Shown piece by piece: positions 47,741 to 60,234 of a stretch of DNA of 64,000 bases (within the stretch, counting starts at the first letter, position 1; each line of letters opens with the position of its first letter). The notes below the pieces were generated by a model. It was not told the DNA's origin, ran no database searches, and saw only the letters and a list, made by a program, of their open reading frames with translations. The translations under genes and the position numbers were made by a program. Origin of the DNA: Sambucus nigra (lineage: Eukaryota; Streptophyta; Magnoliopsida; Dipsacales; Adoxaceae); assembly GCA_949130495.1 (NCBI GenBank), contig OX422207.1, positions 835,548,073 to 835,612,072 on the forward strand, in the 5' to 3' direction.

Positions 47741-49875
47741 CCTGTGACACCCCACCTAATTAAATACCGGGCGATCACTCCTTTATTAAATTAAATCAAG
47801 GTGAACAGTTTGGTTCATTCTTAGCATCACTGTCGTAAAAAGAAACTTTCCAATTAACACCCTAAATAATTAAGCTAAGTGACAAAACCAATTTTAAACA
47901 TTAACTTCCAAATTTTATTTAAAGAAAAGATTTATTTAATTTATTAACAAAGCTCAATGAAAAATATACACGCCACAATAAACTGGAACGAAAGAATCTA
48001 ATATATAAAACATTCATCAACGAATGTCAACATGCGAGAAAAATAAAGTAGTACATCTGTTCTGAACAAAATCCCATAATAACGAACTAGGAAATAATTG
48101 AAATAACAATGTCCCAACATAAAGAAATAATGGAAAGGGCTACACATGCCCTTCTGAAAGAAAGTGCTAAGAGTGGATCTGAATGGACGAAGTCGTCTAA
48201 TCAAAAGACCTGCAACTCCCACCTAAGCTGCAGCGCGTTCCTTCCAATAGATCCTAAGCAAGACGCCCCTGTGGCTGGGCACCTGAAATACATACATATA
48301 TATACAAGGGGAGAGGGAGAGGGAGAGAAGAAACGGGTCAGAGCCCGAAAGTGTGTGTTATTTAAAATCAGTTTTAGCAAGTATTTAAATTGATACAGGC
48401 CAATGCAACAACATATTAGTCCGACACTCCCTTGAGAAATTCTCACCTCTCTTCTAGTGTGCACGCCTATCGTACTAACCTTCCCAAATGGTTTAACTTA
48501 ACATTTTAGATCATACTAACCTTCCCAATAATTTAGTTTCTCTTAACTTACTCATAAGTTTTAAAACCGAACCATGTCAACGTGTGAAAAGGTTACTTTC
48601 AATGTGTAGCACAACTCTCGTTTTAGCTTCATTAATTTATAAAGTTCCCAGTGTCTTCTCATACTTTCACAAAACAAGTATTTAATAATTTGAGTCAACA
48701 ACCATGTTCTACTTAACAAATCACAGTAGGCAGTTTAAAGTTTATAACCTCATATATATATTAACTACTCGTATAATATACATATATAACAGCACCCCAA
48801 CTAAACTATGGTGCGGGCATACTCTGCTATCCAATCCCCGTATTGCTCACACAAAGGGAAATACAAGTTCGGAATCACTCTCGAACTGTATCAACATATA
48901 CAAAACAATGTTGAGGCGAAGCATATATTCCAAGTCCAAGAGGTCAGTACATACCCACACGTCTCTTAAGACCGTCCAACTATCAATCTGATAGCCCGTA
49001 CCTAGGATCTCTATCTTCTAGGGTACGAATCAATATCCCCATAAAGCAACACAGGATAAGATCGTCCCAGCGCGGTAACCTCAGGGATAGCAAGTAGCGA
49101 GGGTACGTTTTTCACATGTATATAATATATGTACACACAATCATATAAATATACCAATTTCATCATGTTAATATAGGTCACTCTCCTTACCCATAATTAC
49201 AACATTTATCCTTAATTTTACATTTTTAAGACTTCGTATAAGGTTTCGTCTCTAACCTTAACTCGGGGGGTTTTCTCACTAATTACGTGGCACTCGTGGA
49301 TTATATCCATCCAAGTAACAAATTCAGTAGGTAGACGTCTATTCACTATCGTAGGTATTCGTTGTAATCTCTCACTTGAAATACGCAGTTCGTCGTTCCT
49401 TAATCAATTATCCCTTAAACCCAATTATCATTTCATAATAAGGTTCTCAACACTTAATCATATGTCCTACTGGTCTCTTCTATATCCCAAAACATTTTAT
49501 TTATAATGCTCAAGAATCATTCCACGATAAATTAATTCAACTAATTAAACAAGGGGAAATAAGAGGCTACCAGGAAGGGTCGATCGATCGACGTCTGGGG
49601 CTCGATCGATCGAACCTTCGATCGATCGACGCTCTAGGGTCGATCGATCGATCAAGCAGGTCTGCGAAAATTCTGCAGAATTGCAGTTGCGGGTTTCACC
49701 AAAGTTCTTCATTCAAATTCATATTTTCCAACCCTAATCGTCCCAAAACTTATACCACAAACATGATAACATATTACCAGATGTTTCTAACGTTAAGCAT
49801 GCGTATAACCATCATTAAACATGATTAAACTACCTAAAATCTCATCTAACCATCAAGAACCCTAAAGTTTTCTTA

Positions 49876-50371
49876 GGGCCTGTTTGGTTTGCAACTATAA
49901 TTCTGTTTTCTATGTTTAAATACAATTCTGATAAAAATCTTCGTTTGGCAACCTGTTTTTAAACACAGAATTATAATATTCTTGTGATATAATCAAGTTT
50001 TTCAGAAAACAGATTTTGGGTGTTTTATAACATCTGTTTTTTTTATTTTTCAACTCAGAATTATTTATTCTTAATATTTTAAAGCAATTATACCTTAATA
50101 TATAATATACATACATAATACATTAATGTGTGTAATTCTTATAAATAAAAAATATATATGTACATATACACAAAATTACGTATGGAATAATATAAAGTTA
50201 AATAATATTATCAATAGATACATGATACTTATATATAGTTTTATACATATATTATTAATGTATGGAATAATAGAAAATATACATATAGTACATATGTATT
50301 AAAAAATATTATCAATTCATGTATGTATATAATTTTATAGTGAATTATATATGCGACATCATTATAAATAA

Positions 50372-50426
<55 letters not shown>

Positions 50427-50747
50427 TATTTTTGTTGATAGTTGTAATAGTCTTTGATGATTCTGCTTTGATATCTTTAAGCATTTTTTCTATTTTATCG
50501 AGAGTTTTCTCAGACTTTGTTTGTAAATTTATTCCTTTTCGTACTTCAGGAAGTTGGATTAAAGGTATTTCTCTTTTATATGGTGGGTTTGGTTTGTCTA
50601 ACTTGTTTTCAATGGATTCTAGTTGTTTTCCTAAAGTATTCAGGTATTGGTTAGTGTAATTATTTTGTTCAATAACTTTTTTGATTTCATCATTAGTAGA
50701 AGTGACTTTAAATGGTGTAGCAACAACTTCTGTTCCCATGTGATTTA

Positions 50748-50802
<55 letters not shown>

Positions 50803-50928
50803 TTAAACTCCCTAACATACCTCATTAAATATACCTAAAAATACATGATATTAAATATACGTGTATATAATTTATGATGTATGTATGTATGTATATGTAT
50901 ACATTCATGTATCATGTATGTATGAAAG

Positions 50929-50969
<41 letters not shown>

Positions 50970-51316
50970 CCACAACATACCTCATTAAATATACCTAAAA
51001 ATACATGTTATTAAATGTACATGTATATAATTTATGATGCATGTATGTATGTATACATTCATGTATCATGTATGTATGAAAGTTTTATGTATGTTTATAT
51101 GTACTTACATATATATATACACACACACACACACACGCATATGTATGATATAAATATACATATTTGTCAATTTTGTCAAATTTTCAAAAAACTGTATTTA
51201 AAAACAACTTTACCAAACGCACACCAATAATTATAAACACAAAAAACTGAATTTTAAAATTGTATTTAAAAACAGTGTTTAAATCGACTTTTCTGAATAG
51301 AGAACCAAACAGGCCC
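49876..51316. mobile_element. PIF/Harbinger (Tourist-like) non-autonomous element
   Basis: Terminal inverted repeats GGGCCTGTTTGGTT (49876-49889 and the complement ending at 51316) are flanked by TTA at 49873-49875 and 51317-51319. The empty site is in the sister LTR at 41994-41996. TIR sequence and 3-bp TTA/TAA duplication are those of PIF/Harbinger and Tourist MITEs. There is no transposase. The inside is mostly AT-rich with (TA)n at 50376-50424, 50751-50778 and 50933-50962, a (GA)n run, a duplicated segment of about 165 bp (50801-50930 and 50967-51087), and a virus-like fragment. Confidence 0.92.
50425..50749 (-). pseudogene. Endogenous caulimovirid-like (pararetrovirus) polyprotein fragment
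   Basis: About 105 sense codons on the minus strand stay open between two (TA)n tracts. The stretch is hydrophilic, with GTEVVATPFKVTSTNDEI, a QNNYTNQYLNTLGKQL coiled-coil-like block and a later PLIQLPEV block. I recognise this style from endogenous caulimovirid polyproteins (Florendovirus or Petuvirus type) in plant genomes, where the block lies upstream of the capsid region. No protease, RT or complete gene is present; it is an internal fragment. Base composition differs from the surrounding AT-rich repeat. Alternative: a host or transposon coiled-coil fragment. Assignment is from pattern memory only. Confidence 0.5.
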
Positions 51317-52202
51317 TTAATCTTTGTTCTAATCAGTTTTCTCCAGAATTTCCTTCTAACAAATCATTATAAATTCGTGGGTTAATCATCTACTTCACAT
51401 ATTAATTTCCAGAATAAGGTTAATATGATTTCTACATGCAAATCCCTATCAAAATTGGGTTTTTCTTCCATTGATTATACACCTAATCATTCCTACACTA
51501 ACATGATTATTGCACCAACGAAAATACGCAAGTTAAACACTTGCCTGGAATTTCAGAGGTCTGGTTTCCTGCTGATATTGGTGTGGTTGCGTTCTCCTCC
51601 TTGCGATCTACGCGTTGGTGGTGACGGTGGTGCAAAAGGTGGTGTTTTTGGCCTTGAATCACCTTGCAAGGTCTCTCCTCTCTTCTCCAATAGCCGTCTT
51701 AGGGTTCTGAATGCTCTAACCCTAAAAGGCTGACTTAAATGGCTGCTAAGGATGGCTGAAATTCGTGGGTTTAATTATCCTATTTTGTAAAATGACCAAA
51801 ACGCCCTCCCGGGTCACTAATTAGGCCTAAAAACATCCCGAGACCCAAACTAAACCCCCGGGTACACTTTTCTGACTATCTCGACCCTTCCGGACGCGTT
51901 GGCGCACTCAAAACGACCATACGGACAACTTATAAAATATTCACTTTTTTAATTAACATAATTAGTCCCGATGTGACACGAGCACGTCCCGACTTAAATT
52001 TCCGAAATAGTCATTTAATTCACTTATGACATTCAATATAACCAATATAATATATTACTATGCTCATTAGTAATATTCGGCAAGTTTTCCATAATTACTA
52101 ACTCTAGTCACGTTAATAATTATAACATAATTAATTTCCGAATTTTTATTAAATAAATCCCCAAATTAAATATAGCATAAAAATACGGGGTATTACAGAT
52201 GT

Positions 52203-52419
52203 TTAATATGTTCTATGGCAGCTTCAGCTTTGGAACTACAAAGAAACACTTCTCTATCGTCCGGAATGATGGGAAGAGTATGAACGAGTATGTAGCTATT
52301 TATCTCAATCTCAAATGTGTCATGAATTTATTACGTATCAGTGGATCCTTTCTACTAAAACATTCATATCATATCACTGTATTAGAAAATTTATCATCCC
52401 TATTTTTTTAAATAACTAC
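52203..52419. other. Flank of the Tekay insertion
   Basis: This continues the sequence interrupted at 39858. There is a short open stretch of 70 codons but no recognisable protein. Confidence 0.3.
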
Positions 52420-52943
52420 CAAAACAGTTTTTTTAACTGTTCTTAGTGTTTTTATAAATATATATAAAAACAATTATTTTTTAAAATGTTTTTTTATAAA
52501 TATATATAAAAAACCGTTTTTAATTATTTTTTATAAAAATAAGTAAAATAACAGTTAAAAGGTTTAATAAATATTTTTTATTTACTCTTTTTTGTCAAAA
52601 ACAGTAAAAAAACAGTTTCTTAAACAGTTAAAAAGTTTTTTTTTACTGTTTTTATAAAGGTTCATAAAGAGTGTCTAAATATTTTATAAACTGTTTGTAG
52701 GGTTTACTGTTAAATTTTTAACAGTAAAAACAGTTTTTTTATGTTTTTTATAAACTCTTTATAAATATTTTATAAACTGTGTTTCCGGTTTTAAACTTTT
52801 TAACAGTAAAAACACTTTAACAGTTAAATATTTATAAACTATTTTTACTTTTAAAGATTTTTTTAACAATTCAAAAGATTGTTTAACTGTAAAAAAATGG
52901 TTAAAACTGATTTTACTATTTTATATATATTTCTAAAAAATTG

Positions 52944-52978
<35 letters not shown>

Positions 52979-53560
52979 TTAAAAGCTGTTTTTTATTATT
53001 TTACAAATAGTTATTTTTTAAATGTTTTTATAAATATAATTAAAAAAAACTTTTTTTTAATTATTTTTTTATAAAAATGAGTAAAATAACAATTAAAAAG
53101 TTTTATAAATATTTTTTATTTACTGTTTTTATCAAAACAGTAAAAAACAGTTTTTAAATGGTTAAAAAGTATTTTTTACTGTTTTTATGAATATTTATAA
53201 AAAGTGCCTAAATATTTTATAAACTGTTTTTACGGTTTACTGTTAAATTTTTAACAGTAAAAATAGTTTTTTTATTTTTTTTGAAACTGTTTATAAATAT
53301 TTTATAAACTATTTTTCCTGTTAAACAGTAAAAGAACTTTTAGCAGTTAAATGTTTATAAACTATTTTTACTGTTAAATATTTTTTATAATAGTTCAAAA
53401 GTTTGTTTAAATGTAAAAAAAAGCTTAAAGCTGCTTTTATTGTCTTTACTATTTTATATATATTTATAAAAAATTGTTTTTATTTATATTTATAAAAAAC
53501 AGTTAAAAACTATTTTTACTGTTTTAAATGTTATCAATAACGTTATTTGAAAACCATGTT
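52420..53560. repeat. AT-rich tandem duplication of about 540 bp rich in self-complementary words
   Basis: Blocks such as AGTAAAATAAC (52542 and 53080) followed by ATTTTTTATTTACT, then GTTTACTGTTAAATTTTTAACAG, recur in the same order at an offset of about 540 bases. AACAGTT and AACTGTTTT occur dozens of times on both strands. A (TA)n tract lies at 52945-52974 between the copies. No coding potential is seen. Confidence 0.75.
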
Positions 53561-55946
53561 ATTAAAACTTTTTTAACACATTTTGCCTCTTTTTGTTATA
53601 AATATATATTATAACAACATTATTTGAATACCACGTTATTAACAGCACGTTTACTATTATATATATATAACTTTTTCATTTTATTAAATTTTTTGATTTT
53701 ATAAAAAAACATTTAGTAAAAAAAGTTTTTTTTCTTATAAATAATGTAGACTTTGTTTTTAATAGACCAATATATACTTATATTGATGTGTATTAATGTT
53801 TTAAGGTGTGTACAATGTGTACCTAGGTATTCATATCTATGTTAAATCTATATTATATTATTATATTATTGTAACTATAAATTGGAAGCTTGGCATTTAA
53901 TTTTCAAAGAAAACTACAATAAAGGGATGAGTTGGATGTTATCTCTTTCTCAGTCTCCCCACATTCTCTCATTTGAAAGGTCGTCAGTTTTCTACATATT
54001 TAACTTGACAGTTTGTTTCCTCAAGTAAATATTCTCTTTTATACATGTATTTTGAAATTGAAAAGAAACGAGTTTCCCTCTTTGTTTCTATTTGTTTCTT
54101 CATATTCTCACCATTTACATAAAAATTGTGTGACAAGGATTATAATCACAAAAAAATAGGTGAAGTGGAATGGGCTAAGAAGCCACGATTAGTGGTGTTG
54201 AATTTTTCTCTAGCTTTCTGCGATCAATTTTTTTTTAAGTTTAGTATTGAGATTAGATGTCAAATGTAATTGGAAGGATCCATTCATTTTCTCAATAGTA
54301 TTATTATGTGAATGGTTTGAATACATCCAGGGAGGCTTAAAAAGTTATGTATTAAAGACACAATTGGGTTTGCACAGTTGTGGGTCTTTTATAAGGCTAG
54401 AGATATTTGAGTACATTTTTATTTATTTGGTTGTTGTTATTTTGGTATGAGTAAGAATAATTTGGTGTAAATAATTTAGAGTCATTTAATATTTTGTTGA
54501 TTGTATTGTATCCTCAGAAATAATATCTGGACGCTATCTTTGGAACATATCACCGTCACATGTGCATGAAAAAATAGGACAACAATGAACGTTGCATGAA
54601 ATATAAGATTCGTGCTTGGATCAATTTAGGCTTATAGTAATCTCTTATGTGCACATCATACTCAAAGTAAGCCGAATGTATGTAATTATAGAGAACATAA
54701 CTCATATGAATAAATAATTATTCACATTCAATATGAATAAGAGTTTTTTTACCAAAAAATATTTATATTTATTTGTGACATTAACGGTAAAATAATTTCA
54801 ATATCAATAATAAATGTAATTTTGTATGATGGCCAGTGTAGTAAACAAAATAATACTTTTAAAGAAAGACGTCTTATGTTTATATAATGAAAATTATTAA
54901 AATGAATTTGCATTGTATATTTGATTGTATATATGGATATATTATAAATGTTTTATGTATGTCGCTCACACATCGTGCGAATTACATGCTAGTGTTTGAA
55001 AATTACAAAATATGTCATTTTGAATCGCATTAAAACAAATATTTGTACTTAAGATAAAAAAAAGGTTTCAATCAGATTAAAAAATATAATTTTAGGTCTC
55101 TTTCAAATAAGATTAAGTCCTCATACAAACGAGGAATCTATCGTGTTAATTTTTATCTTCACTTGAGATTTTTATGAGATAACCCGTTTCATATATAAAT
55201 CCTTTGTGGGAAGTCTCGTTCGATTTTATCTGACCATGAGCCATGTTGTGGACCCTCGTATCAAGTACATTTCACACGATATTTTTACAAGACCTTTTTT
55301 CTCGAACAAAAAATGCAATTTTACTTCTAAGATACCTCATGTGAAAGGCTTGTGTGAACGAATTACTCTCGTGTGAAGCTCTCATTCGAATGATGCATAA
55401 AATATCATTTATTTTTAAGAAGTTTTATTTTCAAAATCGATCTAGAATAACAAGTTAAAAAAGTTTTAAAAATCTTTCTCTAACTTGATAGAAAAAGTCA
55501 AACCAACTAGATCTTGAAGAAATCATCGAAACACCTTGTCACTATAAGTTACCAAAATGAACATTATCCATGAAATGCGTGAATGTACATGAATGGTTTA
55601 TTTTAGAATGGTGAATGATGTAGGTAAGCAACTACATCTTTAAGACTCTAACAAGTATAGGCCTAAATTTTGTCTACCCATTATAAACAAAATGAGTACA
55701 TAATTTATGTTCTTACATCGTACTTCCCCTGAATAATGGAGAAATAATGGTTTCATATGACACTAGATTAAAATGCCTTGATCAAATCCTTGGATTTCTT
55801 CAAGTTTGTTAAAGTCCGATCTCCTTCGAAGTTAGATAATTCCAGGCTTAAATACTTCTATGAGTCAACCAGCATTGTACAAAGAATCAACCCAAATATG
55901 AGGAGAAAAGTAATATTTCAAAAAGAATAAATTTAGGGAGACCCAG
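53561..55946. other. AT-rich spacer left of the copia element
   Basis: No gene is supported. A CTAGT preceded by CACATCGTGCGAATTACATG at 54968-54993 recalls Helitron ends but lacks a clear hairpin. The right border is the copia target site GAAAA (55947-55951). Confidence 0.35.
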
Positions 55947-55951
55947 AAAAT

Positions 55952-56909
55952 GTTGTAGCAGCAATTTAAATGCAGAGATAAATAAAGAACGAAATTACCC
56001 AATTAGGAGCTGATAGTCCGAGACAGAAAAATCTAAGAAATCTGGAAGTGGACAGACTAGAACGATGGCTGAGTCACAGACAATGTCGCTCTCTTTAAGG
56101 TGTTCTGCGGCTCTGCTCAAAGTGTGCTTACAGTCTTAATAACCTCGTCACCCCCAGGATAAAACAGCCCCAAAAAATATGAAATGTAAGCACGAACCTA
56201 ATTCATTCAATCAACACCCATTCTGAAATATATATTGCTCGATTCTGTGTAGTATAATTAATCAGGGGGAAAATTAATTATTTATGTGGTATAATAATTA
56301 TCCAGAGATGAAAATTATTTATGTTTTTGTGTAAATTTTTTTTTTATAAGAACTGTATGATTTTTTTCTTCCGGAAACTATATATGAAAACGGAGGTATC
56401 AACCTCCTTTTATTGCTAAAAAATAATGACGTTAATGGGCACACGACATGGAGAGAAGACTGGAAAAACGTGGGCAAGTGGAAGATTTTTTCAACAGTTA
56501 AAGAAGTCACGTTTTTAATTTTTTTGGAATTAAAAAAAATGTTAAAATATAATTTTTAAGGCCCAATGAACATCAATTTATTTGTCCAAAAAATTATTTA
56601 TTAATGAGCCCAAACCCAAGCGCAAGACCCGCACCCGGACAGGGGCACGAGCCGGGAAGCGCCGGACGGACGGCGGCTGCAGCGCCCGCATGTGTGACTT
56701 GGCCCAATAAGTCCCCCACCCATACACAAAAACATTTAATGCCCAAAGGGCTTGCCCATTTGTTCCACAAAAATTATAAATATACCACACCATTTCTTGG
56801 TCCCTTACCGATGTGGGACTGAAGGGCGTGGGCACCTGCTGCTTAAAATTGTCAAAGACTAAGGCTTATGTTCCTTTTAAAGTTTTGCAAATACAGCTGT
56901 GTTCCAACA
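55952..56909 (-). repeat. 3' LTR of the copia element
   Basis: It starts TGTTGTAGCAGC on the plus strand and ends TTCCAACA. It contains a GC-rich block (56620-56695) that is longer than in the partner LTR. A TATATTTATAA sequence on the minus strand (about 56774-56785) is a TATA candidate. Confidence 0.93.
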
Positions 56910-57464
56910 ATCCCCCACTTGCAAAATTTGAAAATATTTTAGCGAGCAATAATTCAAAGAATTATGTATAAGCAAAGGTGTCTTTAGACTTGAACCTTTA
57001 CGTAGTAAAAATGATTCAGAATATACTAGAGTAACCGTAGTTTTGAACTCTATCTCTGACATCATCCCACACACAACCCTAGTTGGGTGTAGTTCTAATA
57101 ATCAGCACATTACGGCCATGTGCTTCTATCCCGAGTATAGTGAATGCTCTAGGAATTTGCTCAGAATATCCATAGGAAGCGGCCACACTTTCACATTCAC
57201 ATAGGTGAGTCTATCAAGAATACTCATGTAGCTACGTACTCCACTACAAATGGAGCTATATATGTCATTAAGAGTTATAATAACTCATCCTTAACTCGCT
57301 TCAGAATATCATGCTCCATAGGGATGGACTCGGAGTAAAACCCCGTTCTATATTAATTAATAATAACATGATTTAACCCATATCACTTGTGACTTGTTCT
57401 TACCATTTGAACATATTTCTTGGGATCTCCAGTCTATATGTTAGGTCACCATCACAAATGACTT
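56910..57464 (-). other. 3' untranslated region and polypurine tract of the copia element
   Basis: The minus strand reads AAGTGGGGGAT directly before the LTR start TGTTGG (tract at 56910-56921). The rest holds no conserved frame. Confidence 0.75.
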
Positions 57465-58068
57465 ATGTATCCAAGGGCATTAGTCCCATCCCTTTCGAAG
57501 TGTTCCACACATTCTCCCTAGCTAGTCCTTTCGTCAAAGGATCAGCTAAGTTCTGTTCAGACCGTATATGATCCACCTTCACAGCACCCATCGATATAAA
57601 TTCTCTAACAATACTATGTTTACGACGTATTTGTCGTCTCTTACCATTATAGTAACGGTTCTATACTTTTGCAATAGTCGTGGTACTATTGCAATGAATC
57701 AAAACGGTTGGTATTGGTCTTTCCCATAACGGGATATCTGACAGAAGGTTTCTTAATCAACCTGCCTCTTCACTAGTAGTATCTAGGGCTATCATCTCAG
57801 ACTCCATAGTGGATTGAGCCAAAATAGTTTGTTGCTTAGATTTCCAAGAAACTGCACCACCAGCGATGTTAAGTATATATCCACTAGTAGCCTTAGAATC
57901 ATCAGATAGGGTGTTCCAATCAGCATCACTAAACCCTTCAAGGATAGCGGTATGCTTATTATAGTGTAATACGAGGTTTATCGTCCTTTTAAGGTATCGT
58001 ATGACCCTCTCAATAGCATGCCAATGATCCATACTAGGTCTACTGGTAAATCTACATAGTACCCCCAC
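57465..58068 (-). pseudogene. Copia RNase H
   Basis: The minus strand reads HWHAIERVIRYLKRT, then LEGFSDADWNTLSDDSKATS and ILAQSTMESEMIALDTTSEEAG (58030-57757). A TGA follows where Trp is usual. After the stop come NRYYNGKRRQIRRKHSIVRE and a DHIRSEQNLADPLTKGL-like end (57660-57490). The catalytic D-E-D pattern is present in SDADW, MESE and the final part. It is separated from the reverse transcriptase by a frame change near 58100. Confidence 0.88.
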
Positions 58069-58114
58069 AGTATAAGCTATGTCAGGTCTAATACAATCTG
58101 TAGCATAACGTAAG

Positions 58115-58860
58115 CTACTTATAATGCTTATAAGTATTTTGATTTACATTGTCGCCAGTGTTCTTAAATAACTTTACACTAGGGTCAAATGGAGTACTAG
58201 CAAGTGTACAGTCAAAGTAATTGTATTTCTTTAGAACTTTCTCAATGTAATGAGATTGATCCAAAGAAAGTCCCTTTTCTGACCTAGTAATATTAATTCC
58301 TAATGTTACACTAGCTTCACCCAAATCCTTCATATCAAAATTGGCACACAATAATGATTTAACATTTCCTACGACATGGATATTAGAACCAAATATAAGT
58401 AAGTCATCAACATAAAGGCATATGATAGTGCAAATGTTCTCCACATATTTATAATAAATGCATTTGTCACTTTCATTAATTTTAAAACCATTGGAGATTA
58501 CTAGACTATCAAATTTATCATGCCATTGTTTAGGTGCCTGTTTGAGTCTATAAAGAGATTTATCTAATTTACATACTTTATTTTCTTGACCATGTACAAT
58601 AAAACTGTCAGGTTGATCCATATAAATCTCTTCTTCTAATTCTCCATTAAAAATGCAGTTTTAACATCCATTTGGTGTACCATTAAATCATTTAAGGCAG
58701 CTATAGCAAAAAATACACGTATAGACGTTATTCTAGTCACGAGCAAAAATGTATCAAAAAATTCTACGTTTTCTCTTTGTCTAAAACCTTTGGCAACAAG
58801 ACGTGCCTTATATTTTTCAACAGTGCCATCAGGTTATAATTTCTTTTTAAGAATCCATTT
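58115..58860 (-). pseudogene. Copia reverse transcriptase
   Basis: The domain begins near 58840 after a stop (the frame reads KWILKKKL, then TAA, then PDGTVEKYKARLVAKGF). A frame change lies near 58660, in the TAFLNGELEEEIYM-type block. From 58621 on it is open: KLDKSLYRLKQAPKQWHDKF, YVDDLLIFGS (catalytic YVDD), MKDLGEASVTLGI. The upstream integrase C-terminal part runs into it in the same frame. Confidence 0.92.
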
Positions 58861-60234
58861 ACACCCAATTGTTTTACACCCAGGAGGAAGGTCTACTAAA
58901 TGCCAAGTTTTATTTGTTTCCAAAGAATCCATTTCATCATTAATAGCCTCTTGCCATAAATCGACATCTAAAGAAGATAAAACTTCTTGAATAGTGTTAG
59001 GATCCTCCTCTAAAGTGTAAGCATAAAAGTCGGGACCAAAATATTTTTCCACATAAGCCCTTTTACTTTTTCGAATTTCTAAAATGGATTCATTATTTTC
59101 TTTATTTTTATTTAAAGAAATGTGAGTGGATGACCCGCCCCCACTATTTCTCAATTTAAAAGGAAATTTATCTTCATAAAAATCGGCATCATTTGATTCA
59201 ATAATTACTTGATTTTTCAAGTCATAAAAACGATATGCTTTGCTATTAATAGCATAGCCTATAAAAACGCACTCATATGCTCTACTCGCCAATTTAGACA
59301 TCTGAGGGTCAGGTATACGTACATATGCTAGGCACCCCCATGTTCTAAAGTATGACACGTTAGGCTTAATATTTTTCCAAATTTCATAAGGAGATATTTT
59401 TATTTTAGTCTTAGGAATTCTATTAAGTACGTGACACACCGTTAAAATAATTTCACCCCACCAATGTGAGGCAGCACCCGAATTTAATAAAATAGCAACC
59501 ACTAATTCAATTAATGTCCTATTTTTTTCGGCTTTACCGTTCATTTCAGACAAATAAGGGGCAGTTTTTTCATGAATAATACCATGGATTTTATAAAATT
59601 CAATAAAATGTGCAAAATCATATTCGATGCCTCTATCACTACGTAACCTTTTAATTTTTCGATTAAATTTATTTTAGATTTCATTTAGGAAAATTTTAAA
59701 CATGTCAAACGCTTCACTTTTATTTTTCATTAAACGCACAAATGAATCGGAACAATCATCAATAAAAGTTATAAAATAACGTTTGTCATTTCTAGTTGTG
59801 ACACCATCCAATTCACAAATATCTGAATGAATTAAATCAAGTGATTCAGATTCTCTAAAAACAAATTTATGTGGTGTCTTATTGATTTTCGCTTGACTAC
59901 ACCATTCACATTTTTCAAAATCATTTAATGATAATTCTGGAATTAATCCTAAAGTGCTCATATTTTTAACAAGTCGTTTATTAACATAACAAAGCCTAGC
60001 ATGCCAAACATTAAATGAACAAGCAATATAAGCAGAAGGAGAAATTTTATTAGCATCAACATTCAACTTAAACATCCCATCAGTGGCATAACCCTTGCCT
60101 ACAAAAATTCTATTTTTGGTCAAAGTAAATAAATCAGCACCAATAGTTTGAGTAAATTCAACTTTGTTGAGTAGATAACCCGAAACCAAATTTTTTCTTA
60201 TCTCAGGAGTGTGAAGAACATCTTTGAGGATCAC
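58861..60234 (-). pseudogene. Copia integrase, with GAG-pre-integrase domain
   Basis: 60234-59674 has the zinc-binding part WHARLCYVNKRLVKN...CEWCSQAK; the usual WHARLGHVN second His reads Tyr. The core has LIHSDICELDG and TFIDDCSDSFVRL. A TAA breaks the frame near 59672. The remainder continues to NGKAEKNRTLIE (59535, catalytic Glu) and SHWWGEIILTVCHVLNRIP, the C-terminal WGCLAYVRIPDP and GYAINSKAYRFYDL. Loss of one zinc ligand and the stop make it inactive. Confidence 0.9.

Larger units (their letters stand above)
39864..52197 (-). mobile_element. Tekay-type Ty3/gypsy chromovirus, nearly complete, young but disabled
   Basis: LTRs lie at 39864-42874 and 47743-52197. A perfect target duplication GATGT is at 39859-39863 and 52198-52202. 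The initiator-Met primer site, purine tract and a single gag-pol frame on the minus strand with C-terminal chromodomain complete the structure. The two LTRs differ by only about 20 substitutions by eye over 3 kb, apart from a nested 1441-bp insertion and a 10-bp inversion. At the commonly used rate of 1.3e-8 per site per year this points to a few hundred thousand years. Coding damage is limited to four stops and one frameshift. Confidence 0.96.
47743..52197 (-). repeat. 5' LTR of the Tekay element, split by a nested DNA transposon
   Basis: The LTR is 4455 bp, exactly 1444 bp longer than its partner. The surplus equals the 1441-bp inserted element plus one TTA duplication. Termini are TGTGACACCCCACC and GGGGTATTACA on the plus strand. 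Confidence 0.95.

Noticed and set aside
50376..50424. (TA)n and other microsatellites taken as possible origin or promoter.
   Set aside because: Simple repeats with no associated signal; common in plant intergenic DNA.
54964..54993. CTAGT preceded by ATCGTGCGA recalls a Helitron 3' end.
   Set aside because: No stable hairpin precedes CTAG and no matching 5' TC end was found.
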